From JBDTNQ01 sp039933635 (GTDB lineage Bacteria; Acidobacteriota; Vicinamibacteria; Vicinamibacterales; SCN-69-37), in NCBI GenBank assembly GCA_039933635.1, contig JBDTNQ010000018.1, positions 1 to 48,884 of the forward strand: DNA of 48,884 nucleotides, read 5' to 3'. Below, piece after piece: positions 15,341-22,651 of the stretch; within the stretch, counting starts at the first letter, position 1; each line of letters begins with the position of its first letter. Both the position numbers and the translations under genes were made by a program. Below the pieces are notes generated by a model. That model had not been told where the DNA came from, did not search any database, and saw only the letters and a list, made by a program, of their open reading frames with translations.

Positions 15341-16718
15341 TCACGCGCGACAGCCGGCGCAGGTCGGCGTCTCGAGCGTCCAGTGCCAACGCCTGTCCCA
15401 GCGTTCTGCGCGCATCGTCTCGATCGCCGATCTGCCATTGAGCGCGAGCGAGGAGGCCGAGCGTGGCGGCATCCGATTGTCCGGCCTTGATCGCCAGGGT
15501 GAGGTACTCGACGCCCGTCTGGCCATCGCCGGCGGCGACGGCCAGGCCACCGATGCGGCGCACCCGCGCGGCGCGCACCTCGGCGGACACCGTGTCACCC
15601 TCCAGCGCGTCCAGCGCGATCAGGGCATCGCGGGCGATGTCGGGATGTGACACCTGCTCGGCGGCGTCGGCGAGAAATGCGAAGGCCTCGGTGTCGATCG
15701 GTGTCGTGGCGATCGCGTCCCGCAGCAGCCGCTCAGCGCTGACGTAGTTACCAGACAGGTAGAGGGCCCGGCCGAAGAGCGCGAGGCCTTCGCTGCGTCG
15801 CGCCGTGCCGCCGAGCGCGCGTTCCAGGGAGGACTGCGCGAGCGAAATCGACGCGCGGTCGCCCGTCCGTTCCGCGCGTGCGAGATAGATACGGCCAGTC
15901 GTGAGCGCCACCCGCGAGTCCATGGCGGCCGCGGCGTCCGGTCGCTTCAGGACTTCGAGGGCCTCGGTGTAACGGCCGGCGCGCATGTGGGCCAGCGCCA
16001 GCGCGATTTCCCGGTCCAGCTGTTGATCCAACGACGCCAGCGCACCCAGTTCTCTCGCCTCGTCATCGAACCGGCCCCGCTCGCGGTAGAGGTCGGCGAG
16101 CTCCTCTCGGGCGGCGAGCAATGATGGCGCGAGGCGGACGGCACGTTCGAGCGAGGCCACGGCCTCGTCGGGTTGTTGCGCGTCGCGGTAGACCAGGCCG
16201 AGCAGGTAGTGCGCTTCGGCCATCGAGTCGTTACGCGCGAGCGCCTGGCGGAGCGGATCGCGTGCCGAGGTGGGCGACCCCGCGCGATAGCGGGCCAACG
16301 CCAGCGTGTAGAGGAGGGACGGGTCCGCGTCCTTGAGGTGGTCGGCGGCTTTGGCGAACCAATCGGCGGCTTCGGCCGGATCGCCTTGCCGATCGTACAG
16401 GCGTCCGAGCGCTTGGAGGGGTTCGGGGGCATCGGGGGCGAGGTGGCGGGCTTCCTGGAAGTCGAGGATCGCGCGTTCGTCCTGGCCCTCGGCGGCGTAG
16501 GCCTCGCCCCGGCGGTACGAGGCCACCATCGAACTCGGCCGCAACGCCAGCGCTCCGCTGAACGCCTCGATGGCCACGTAGGTCTGCCCTGAGGCGAGGG
16601 CCGCCTCTCCTTCACCCAGGAGACGCTTGTAGTGCTCTTCCTGGTTCAGGCGCTGGATGAACAGGGCGCCGGTCGCGGCCAGGGCGACGATGGCGACGAG
16701 CGCCAGGGTTTTGCGCAC
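15333..16718 (-). CDS. TPR-repeat protein, membrane-anchored or secreted
   Basis: A 461-aa protein with an N-terminal hydrophobic segment (about residues 4-21) and then tandem tetratricopeptide repeats, about ten helix pairs. They show the A-x-x-x-Y-x-x-G-E / A-x-x-x-F-x-x-A-L pattern, for example in the segments near residues 35-100 and 145-200. It probably scaffolds protein complexes on the outer face of the membrane; no enzymatic motif is seen. The start is GTG 16718 with no good ribosome site. It is convergent with dppC (8-base tail overlap) and divergent from the ECF sigma gene. Confidence 0.8.
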   Translation of the reverse strand: MRKTLALVAIVALAATGALFIQRLNQEEHYKRLLGEGEAALASGQTYVAIEAFSGALALRPSSMVASYRRGEAYAAEGQDERAILDFQEARHLAPDAPEPLQALGRLYDRQGDPAEAADWFAKAADHLKDADPSLLYTLALARYRAGSPTSARDPLRQALARNDSMAEAHYLLGLVYRDAQQPDEAVASLERAVRLAPSLLAAREELADLYRERGRFDDEARELGALASLDQQLDREIALALAHMRAGRYTEALEVLKRPDAAAAMDSRVALTTGRIYLARAERTGDRASISLAQSSLERALGGTARRSEGLALFGRALYLSGNYVSAERLLRDAIATTPIDTEAFAFLADAAEQVSHPDIARDALIALDALEGDTVSAEVRAARVRRIGGLAVAAGDGQTGVEYLTLAIKAGQSDAATLGLLARAQWQIGDRDDARRTLGQALALDARDADLRRLSRVIK

Positions 16719-16732
16719 GAGGACAGTTTAGA

Positions 16733-16763
16733 GGGTTCCGGGTTCTGGGGTTCTGAGGTTCGG
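16733..16763 (+). repeat. short tandem repeat GGTTCTGG-type, four units
   Basis: GGTTC recurs at 16734, 16741, 16749 and 16757, a 7-8 base period, in the 163-base gap between the divergent TPR and sigma genes. The last unit runs into GGGGAACC, which can pair back with GGTTCC. It resembles the 8-bp array at 25563-25611 in unit length only. No clear promoter could be picked in the rest of this gap. Confidence 0.6.
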
Positions 16764-16881
16764 GGAACCTGCCAGCCTTGCCGGTGTCCAATCTCGATAC
16801 AGGACAGATGCGGGGGAAAGCCGGCTGTCGGTGGGCTGGCGGTTTCCTTGGGCTTTTGGGGACACCGGTCACGGGTGTAGC

Positions 16882-17499
16882 ATGGCGGAGACGACCGTTG
16901 TGAAACCGATACGCGCGATAGCGTGGCCGGCGACCGACACCAGCGATTGGGCGCTCGTACAACAGTGCGCCCGCGGTGATGAGTTGGCCTGCGCGCAGTT
17001 GGTGACCGATCACCAGCGCATGGTCTACACGCTGGCGTTACACCTGCTCGGTGACGCTCAGGAAGCGATGGACCTCTCACAGGAAGTCTTCCTGCGGGTC
17101 TTCCGCACCCTCACACAGTTCCGCGGCCAATCCACCCTTCGCACCTGGATCTACCGAATCGTGGTCAACCAGGCTTCCAACCGGCAACGCTGGTGGAGGC
17201 GGCGTCATCGCTCGCAGCAGGTCGGGCTCGAGGACCACGTCGCGCATCACGGGGAGCTGACCGAGTTGCGGCTGTTTGCGGCCCCCGAACGGGTACTCGA
17301 GCAGCGCGAGACCGTAGATCGGGTGCAGGCGGCATTGGCGCAGTTGCCGTTCGATCAGCGCGCGGCGATTGTGCTGCGGGAGATCGACGGTCTGAGCTAC
17401 GACGAGATCGCCGAGGCGCTGGGCGTCGCGGTGGGAACGGTGAAGTCACGCCTGGCCCGTGCACGCGGGTCGCTCAGAATCGTGTTGGCAAGAACATGA
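16882..17499 (+). CDS. ECF-type RNA polymerase sigma factor
   Basis: A 205-aa sigma-70 family factor. Region 2 covers about residues 25-105 (LVTDHQRMVYTLALHLLG, DLSQEVFLRVFRTL, FRGQSTLRTWIYRI, NQASNRQRWWRRR). Region 4 is at the C terminus (LPFDQRAAIVLREIDGLSY, the helix-turn-helix EIAEALGVAVGTVKSRLARAR). Region 3 is absent, as in ECF factors. ATG 16882 is chosen; an in-frame ATG 51 bases upstream would add a Trp-rich stretch with no family match. The anti-sigma gene overlaps by 4 bases (ATGA). Confidence 0.93.
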   Translation: MAETTVVKPIRAIAWPATDTSDWALVQQCARGDELACAQLVTDHQRMVYTLALHLLGDAQEAMDLSQEVFLRVFRTLTQFRGQSTLRTWIYRIVVNQASNRQRWWRRRHRSQQVGLEDHVAHHGELTELRLFAAPERVLEQRETVDRVQAALAQLPFDQRAAIVLREIDGLSYDEIAEALGVAVGTVKSRLARARGSLRIVLART

Positions 17500-18275
17500 G
17501 CCGTTGCGATTCGATTCGGCGGGACTTGAGCGCGTTCGTGGACGGGGAGCTGAGCGTGTCTCGCCGCCCGCGTGTGGCTCGGCATCTCGACCAGTGTGCC
17601 GAATGCACCGAGTACATGCGTGAACTTCTTGAGCTCGGCGACCACCTGCGCGGGGCATCCGTCGAGCGCGAGGCGCAGTATCCGGCGTTCGACAGCCTGG
17701 CGTCGAGCGTGATCAGCCGCGCGCGCGCGGAGTCCGCCATGTCGTGGCGCGCCAGGATGACCCACGCCTGCGATGACTGGCATTGGGCGATCGTGGCGAG
17801 CGGTTCGCTCGCGGCGACGTTCGTGTCGACGCTGCTGGTCTCGGCGATTCTGACATTTGGTCCGGCACCGGAGCGCGAGGACTCGTTGTCAGCCCTGATG
17901 GCGAACCTCGGCGCTCCGCAGGGTATGTTGTTCGTCTGTGCTACGCCCACCGGCACCAACCAGGACGCCACCCTGTTTCAGATAGAGAACGGCCAGCCGG
18001 CCGCGTCACGCATGACGACGGCGCTCGCCGAGATGGTGTGCCGTCCCGTCTCCGAGGCCGACGTGACCGGCAAGCTGGCCCTGGCCGTTACCGCCGCCAG
18101 CGGCCACGCCGTCTCCCTCGACACGATGCATCCCGCTCAGCGGAAGTACATCGAAGGGCTGCTCACCGAAATCCAGCGGATGCGCGCGACGCAGTTCCCG
18201 GCCGTGAGCCGCGACTTGGCCGTCCACGAAGTCCGGCTCGTTACCGGATTGGCGGTTGTGGGGAAAGCGCTGTAG
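17496..18275 (+). CDS. zinc-finger anti-sigma factor, membrane-anchored
   Basis: A 259-aa protein cotranslated with the ECF sigma factor. The N-terminal anti-sigma domain has the ZAS-type motif H-x3-C-x2-C (HLDQCAEC, about residues 31-38) and a further Cys at position 4. A single membrane helix follows (about 88-112, ASGSLAATFVSTLLVSAIL). The roughly 145-residue outer domain has no recognised fold and would be the sensor. The expected role is to hold the sigma factor at the membrane until an envelope signal releases it; the stimulus is unknown. The 122-base gap after it contains a palindromic element. Confidence 0.85.
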   Translation: MSRCDSIRRDLSAFVDGELSVSRRPRVARHLDQCAECTEYMRELLELGDHLRGASVEREAQYPAFDSLASSVISRARAESAMSWRARMTHACDDWHWAIVASGSLAATFVSTLLVSAILTFGPAPEREDSLSALMANLGAPQGMLFVCATPTGTNQDATLFQIENGQPAASRMTTALAEMVCRPVSEADVTGKLALAVTAASGHAVSLDTMHPAQRKYIEGLLTEIQRMRATQFPAVSRDLAVHEVRLVTGLAVVGKAL

Positions 18276-18280
18276 GTGTA

Positions 18281-18309
18281 CCCCGGACCTGAAGGTCCCG
18301 GGGCTCCAC
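18281..18309. repeat. palindromic intergenic element, copy C
   Basis: CCCCGGACC-TGAA-GGTCC-C-GGGG followed by CTCCAC is the same element as copies A, B, D and E in minus orientation, with a one-base bulge in the 3' arm. It lies 6 bases past the anti-sigma stop, between convergent genes, and could terminate both. The remaining bases to 18397 contain two direct copies of CCTCACGGACG but no gene. Confidence 0.8.
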
Positions 18310-18397
18310 GGATGGAAGGCGCGGGCCTCACGGACGGCGAGAGCGGCCCTCACGGACGCTTTTCGGCCGCGGATCGACTGATGTTTGCGTCGGGCTG

Positions 18398-20533
18398 CTA
18401 CCGCCCAACGGGCTGCGAGACCACGTTCAGCAGCAGGTCGGTCGCGCGAATGACGATCTGCGACGCCTCGCGATCGCTGGCGACCACGATGTCGTAGCGT
18501 TCGTCGGCGGAATCGGCGAGGCCGTCGACGGGGTAGACGAGCTGCCACGCGCCGCCATCCTTCGAGTACTCCACCTTTTGAATCGGATTGCGCGCGTCGC
18601 GCACGCGCACCAGCAGGTGAGTGCTGCTGCCCTGACGCGTGATTTCCGTCGTGATCACGGGAGGCGTATTGTCGACGTTAATGGGATCGCTCTCGCGATC
18701 GCCGACGAGCGCACGAGCGGCGGCGTTGGACGCCGCGTCTGACGCGAGGACTCGCGCGACGTAACGGCCGTCGGCGACGGTTGTCGTGTCCCACACAAAG
18801 ATGCTGTCCGTGAGGCCGCTTTTGAGGTCGTGCCACGCGGTCTCGCCCTCGCGGCGGTATTGCACCGTAAACGTCAGATGGTCGTCATCTTCATCGTCGG
18901 CCTTCCAGGCCAGGGTCTGGAGACCCTTCTGCAGCATCCGCTTGCCCGGTGCCGGCGTCGGGGGACCTGGATCGCCCGGAGGACGTCGCGACTCCGCCGC
19001 ACTCTCGTCGAGACCGGCAATCGCGGACTCGTCGTTGACGTACGGACGCTGGAATACGACGCCCGGCGGGTGAACGGTGATGCTGCTGACGGCCGGTCGC
19101 GTGTTGCGTGCGAGGTACGCGACCGTGACGCTCGTGAGCGTCGAGGCCGGACCTGAAGCCGGCCGCGTGAACGTGGCGCGCCACTGCAGATAGCGGGCGA
19201 CCGGACTGGTGATGGGTTCGCCGTCGGCGCGCGTATACGCTGGCGACCACTCGCTCCAGGAGTCGTCGGGCCGCTCTGTATTGCCGGAACGGGTGGCGAG
19301 CGCGACGGGGCCCGTCGCGTCCCAACGCAGGAGGCCCCACGTCGCCACACTGCGCGAGTCGCGGACGCTCGAGACGTACCGTGCGGTGGGCTGATCACCG
19401 GCGCCAAGCGTGACGACGCGTCCGGGAGCTGCCGTGGCAAATGCGGTGAGCGCGCTCCCACGAACACCCGGGGCGAAGCGGGTGATCTGTCGCGCGTCGA
19501 CACCCGTCAGCAGCGCGACATCAAGGTTGCGATCGACCTTGTAGAGACGGCCTTCGGGCCCGGATGCCACGAGCACGCCGCCATCGGCCTGCGTCGCGAG
19601 GTCGTAGATCACGTCGGGTGTGTTCCAGATTTCTTCCCACGTGTTGTCCGTGGCGATGCGATAGAGCACGCCACGTCGTGCGGCCGCGGGCGTGGCAGCG
19701 GTCCCGCCCGTCGTCGTGGCCGGAGCGGCCGCCAGGGTGGCCGCAACCGACGCCGACTCTCCACCTGTCGCCGGCTCTTCACCTTTGGCGACGGCCGCGG
19801 CGAAGACGACGCCGTTTGCGTCGACTGCTGCGGCGCGGAGTTCGGCAAGCCCCGAGTCGAGGAGGACGAAGGGCTTGTCGGCGGCATCGAAGCGGTAGAG
19901 CCGGCCTGGCGACTCGGTGCCCGCGAGCATCCGCCCGTTCGCGTCGAGCGTCAGGGCGACGACATGCGCGGCGGGAGGCTTGTAGAGTGCGGTGCTGGTG
20001 CCGTCGGGCAAGACGCGATACAACACCGCGGGATTGCCGGCGCCCACCCAGAGGCGACCGGCGCCGTCCACCGCGAGCGCCCAGATGTATTTCTCCTGCG
20101 GATCGAAGAAGACGCGCGCGGGCGCGTTGCCCTCGATGACGTACACCTTGCCGTCGGGCGACGTCGCCGCGAACACGCGATTGCCAGCGACCGCGATCGC
20201 AAAGATGTTCGCCTCGGGCGCGGTGAAGACCGTCTCTTCGGGCTGACCGTTGCGGAGCCGCAGCAGTCGGCCATCGCCGCCCGTGCCGGCCCAGATGGTG
20301 CCGTCGCTGCCTTGTGCCAGACTCCACACCTGCGCCGGCGTCGACGTCAGCCGGTTCGTCAGCGCGGGGCCGGCCGTGACGGTGCCGCTGAGGCTGACGT
20401 AGACACCGTCCGAGGTGCCCTTCAGAAAATCGAGCGACGTGGCAATCGTCCAGAACGTGGGGCCAGATGCGGCCAGGGACGCGCCAAGACCGAGCGTAAG
20501 CACGGCGACAGCAAGCGGGCGAAGTTGGGCCAT
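18398..20533 (-). CDS. secreted beta-propeller protein with C-terminal Ig/Fn3-like part
   Basis: A 711-aa hypothetical protein. A signal peptide (about residues 1-26, MAQLRPLAVAVLTLGLGASL) is followed by repeats of about 45 residues of the type W-x-L-A-x-(D/G)-x-x-G-x-(I/L)-W-x-G-(T/A)-G, as in NHL/two-component-regulator propellers, up to about residue 370. The second half is beta-rich, and the end (RNPIQKVEYSKDGGAWQLV) resembles Fn3 or Ig-like domains. The catalytic function is unknown; protein or glycan binding is likely. ATG 20533 is preferred over an in-frame GTG at 20551. It probably shares a transcript with the S55 gene upstream (30-base gap). Confidence 0.78.
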   Translation of the reverse strand: MAQLRPLAVAVLTLGLGASLAASGPTFWTIATSLDFLKGTSDGVYVSLSGTVTAGPALTNRLTSTPAQVWSLAQGSDGTIWAGTGGDGRLLRLRNGQPEETVFTAPEANIFAIAVAGNRVFAATSPDGKVYVIEGNAPARVFFDPQEKYIWALAVDGAGRLWVGAGNPAVLYRVLPDGTSTALYKPPAAHVVALTLDANGRMLAGTESPGRLYRFDAADKPFVLLDSGLAELRAAAVDANGVVFAAAVAKGEEPATGGESASVAATLAAAPATTTGGTAATPAAARRGVLYRIATDNTWEEIWNTPDVIYDLATQADGGVLVASGPEGRLYKVDRNLDVALLTGVDARQITRFAPGVRGSALTAFATAAPGRVVTLGAGDQPTARYVSSVRDSRSVATWGLLRWDATGPVALATRSGNTERPDDSWSEWSPAYTRADGEPITSPVARYLQWRATFTRPASGPASTLTSVTVAYLARNTRPAVSSITVHPPGVVFQRPYVNDESAIAGLDESAAESRRPPGDPGPPTPAPGKRMLQKGLQTLAWKADDEDDDHLTFTVQYRREGETAWHDLKSGLTDSIFVWDTTTVADGRYVARVLASDAASNAAARALVGDRESDPINVDNTPPVITTEITRQGSSTHLLVRVRDARNPIQKVEYSKDGGAWQLVYPVDGLADSADERYDIVVASDREASQIVIRATDLLLNVVSQPVGR

Positions 20534-20563
20534 GAGTGAGGGGGAGGACACGCCGCGCCTGAG

Positions 20564-22384
20564 CTAGGGCGCCGGTTTCGGGTTGATGGTCAGTTCACGG
20601 GAGCCGCGCACGGCCATCTCCATCCGCTGGTCCCAGGCGCCGACGACGCTGCGGGTGACGGCCGCGCGAGCGACGGAGCTGTCGGAACGAAGCAAAGACT
20701 GCACGGATGCAGGCAGCGCCGGCAAGGTGTCGCCGGCGACGACGGTGCCGCTGGCCGACGCGATCAAACGCACGTAGAGACGGTTGTTCCGGCGCGCCTC
20801 GTTGACCTGTTGCAGCAAGTCGCTGAAGGACGCAGGCTTTGCCGGGCGGAGTTCGCGCTGCTCGAGTGCTGTGAGCGTTGCGGCGTCGCTGACGAGGAGC
20901 GTGAGCGGACCGTCGGCTTGACTGGGCAATGTAATCGGCAAGGACAGCGTGCGATGTCCACCGCGGAAGTCCTGGAGCTGCACCTGAAGCGCGTACGTTC
21001 CACCGAGCTGCGGGCGCGTCGTATCGAGCCAGATGCGATCGATCGTCGTCCCCTGCTGTTCCTCGCGCGCGCGGATGTCGAAATCCAGCCGCTCGGGCAT
21101 GACGCTCTTGAACTCGTTGGCCACCATCATGCCGATCGGCGTGGCGATGGCGCCCGCCGCGGCCGTGGCCGCCGCGTCCCCGCTGAACACGTCGTCAATC
21201 GCCACCTCTCCGTCCTTGCCGAAGGAGATGGTGCCCTTCGCGGCGATGGACATGGCGCCCGATTGACGTTCGTACGACGTGAGCGCGTTCAGGATCGAGA
21301 CGTACGTGAAGAGCGGCGTGAGCGTGGGATCCTGCGCAACGAAGAATGTGAACTGGCGCTCGGGCGCGCGAGGCGACGAGAGCGAGATGTGCACTTCGAC
21401 CTCGCGCGGTGCGGCGCCAAGCGTACCGCCGACGGCGGTCGCGCGGTCCTGCGTGATCGTGCCGATCACGGAACCGAGGCTGGCAATCTTCATCGAGCTG
21501 TCGAGACTCGGCAGCACCGTGTACACGTGTGCGTCGGTCATCGCGAGGGTGACAGGACCGAGGCTCAGGAACGGATGTCCGAAGGCATAGACGCGCGTGC
21601 CGTCGATGTGCGTGACGGTGCCCGTCGCGCCCATTTCCATGTCACCGCGTACCAGGCTCATGCCGATCGGATCGCCTGGACGCAGCGGCACGTGCGTGAC
21701 CGCTGCGGGCTTTCCTGATTGCCGGGGCGACGCGCCGCCGTCGACCAGCGCCCGGCGCAAGTTGCCGTCAAGCGTGGGGTCGAATCCACCGAGCACCATC
21801 GCTGCGCCAATCGGCCGTAGCGCTGGCGCCAAATCCGCGAGCGAGCGCGGTCCAAGCACGGACAGATCGCCTGGCATGGCGCCAAGGGGCGCGGAGGCGC
21901 GCCGCGCCACGCGCGTGAGCGCGGCAAAGACTTCCGTGGCCGGCGCGGGCCAGGACACGGCCAACTCCGCGTTGACGCGCGGCGCCCCCGTGCTGACATC
22001 CGTCGTCATCTCTTCGATGGGGGTGATGCCGGCCAGCGGTTCCTTCGGAAACGATCCGAGCGAATAGGAAACCGCTCCGATCAGACGCCCGTCGATGTAG
22101 ACCGGACTGCCGCTCATGCCGGCAATCACGCCCGTGTTGGCCAAGGGCCCGCCTTCGAGTCTGGCCAGGATGAGGTTGCGCTGCGGCCCCATGATGTTCC
22201 GCAGGACGCCGACGATGTTGACCTTGAACTCTTCGAGGCGGTCGTTCTCAAAGACGGTGCGGCCGATGCCGACCATGCCCGGGCGAATGTCGTCGACGGG
22301 CAGGAACGTTGACTGGCGCGGGGCCGCAACCAGTGTTGCCGCAGCGAGCGCGACCGTGGAAACCATGGCGGGGAGCCGGCTCAT
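20564..22384 (-). CDS. SpoIVB-type S55 serine peptidase domain protein
   Basis: A 606-aa secreted protein starting MSRLPAMVSTVALAAATLVA, a signal peptide. DDIRPGMVGIGRTVFEN and GPLANTGVIAGMSGSPVYID are the hallmark of the S55 family; the Ser of GMSGSP aligns with the catalytic Ser of Bacillus SpoIVB. The later motif YAFGHPFLSLGPV is typical of the non-sporulating homologues. No sporulation genes are present, so the role is not SpoIVB signalling; regulated extracytoplasmic processing is an inference. ATG 22384 is chosen over a longer start at 22447 because it begins the signal peptide and has AGGG upstream. Confidence 0.85.
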   Translation of the reverse strand: MSRLPAMVSTVALAAATLVAAPRQSTFLPVDDIRPGMVGIGRTVFENDRLEEFKVNIVGVLRNIMGPQRNLILARLEGGPLANTGVIAGMSGSPVYIDGRLIGAVSYSLGSFPKEPLAGITPIEEMTTDVSTGAPRVNAELAVSWPAPATEVFAALTRVARRASAPLGAMPGDLSVLGPRSLADLAPALRPIGAAMVLGGFDPTLDGNLRRALVDGGASPRQSGKPAAVTHVPLRPGDPIGMSLVRGDMEMGATGTVTHIDGTRVYAFGHPFLSLGPVTLAMTDAHVYTVLPSLDSSMKIASLGSVIGTITQDRATAVGGTLGAAPREVEVHISLSSPRAPERQFTFFVAQDPTLTPLFTYVSILNALTSYERQSGAMSIAAKGTISFGKDGEVAIDDVFSGDAAATAAAGAIATPIGMMVANEFKSVMPERLDFDIRAREEQQGTTIDRIWLDTTRPQLGGTYALQVQLQDFRGGHRTLSLPITLPSQADGPLTLLVSDAATLTALEQRELRPAKPASFSDLLQQVNEARRNNRLYVRLIASASGTVVAGDTLPALPASVQSLLRSDSSVARAAVTRSVVGAWDQRMEMAVRGSRELTINPKPAP

Positions 22385-22408
22385 GTATACAGGTGATCCC
22401 TTAAGACC

Positions 22409-22464
22409 GTTATAACACGCCACTCGCGCGGGATTTGACCGATTCACCGGGGCTCTGTTAGGCT
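22409..22464 (+). promoter_or_regulatory. candidate promoter region between the S55 and aro-trp operons
   Basis: The perfect palindrome GTTATAAC at 22409-22416 places a TATAAC -10-like box on each strand, so one site could drive both divergent operons; neither strand has a good -35 at 17 bases. A second plus-strand candidate is TTGACC (22435-22440), an 18-base spacer, and TAGGCT (22459-22464), which would start transcription near 22471, only a few bases before the leader peptide ATG. Neither candidate could be confirmed by eye. Confidence 0.4.
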
Positions 22465-22476
22465 CCGTGCAGCGTC

Positions 22477-22572
22477 ATGCCTTTTGCCACACTGCTTCGG
22501 ACTTCGCCTGCGACGACCTGGTCGTATTGGCGCTGGTCTGTCCGAACGGTTGGAGGGGGCCGCATCCGCTAG
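22477..22572 (+). CDS. trpL: trp leader peptide (attenuator peptide)
   Basis: A 31-codon ORF starting ATG 22477, the only start after an in-frame TAG at 22459. It reads Trp at codon 15, Ser, Tyr at 17, Trp at 18, Arg, Trp at 20, and stops at TAG 22570. Three Trp codons in six are far beyond chance for a 31-residue peptide. The cluster lies 62-80 bases before a strong terminator and just before the 5' arm of a competing hairpin, as in the Escherichia coli trp leader. A weakness is the lack of an obvious Shine-Dalgarno sequence. The Tyr codon may let tyrosine shortage contribute, since tyrA is in the operon. Confidence 0.8.
   Translation: MPFATLLRTSPATTWSYWRWSVRTVGGGRIR
22505..22532 (+). promoter_or_regulatory. 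possible pause hairpin over the Trp codons
   Basis: ACGAC (22513-22517) pairs with GTCGT (22521-22525), and outside it CGCC (22505-22508) pairs with GGCG (22529-22532). The hairpin embraces the first two Trp codons and could play the part of the early pause structure of classical attenuators. The stems are short and the fold was drawn by eye. Confidence 0.4.
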
Positions 22573-22614
22573 GCGTGTGCGACGCGAGGAATCGAGGGCC
22601 TCTTCAGCCAACCG
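22547..22614 (+). promoter_or_regulatory. antiterminator of the trp attenuator
   Basis: CGGTTGG (22547-22553) pairs perfectly with CCAACCG (22608-22614). AGGGGGCC (22554-22561) then pairs with GGCCTCTT (22597-22604) using two G-U pairs, leaving a 3-base bulge (22605-22607). The fold ties up most of the 5' arm and the loop of the terminator, so the two structures exclude each other. The 5' arm sits 10 bases after the last Trp codon and 8 bases before the leader stop codon, which is where ribosome position would decide between them. Confidence 0.72.
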
Positions 22615-22631
22615 CTGAAGAGGCTTTTTTT
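22598..22631 (+). terminator. intrinsic terminator of the trp leader
   Basis: GCCTCTTCAGC (22598-22608) and GCTGAAGAGGC (22614-22624) form a perfect 11-bp stem with the loop CAACC, followed directly by seven T residues (22625-22631). It lies 21 bases upstream of the aroDE start and after the Trp-rich leader ORF, so it should act as the attenuator rather than as the end of a preceding gene; the neighbouring gene on the left is divergent. Confidence 0.93.
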
Positions 22632-22651
22632 GTGTTTGCCGAAAGATCTTG

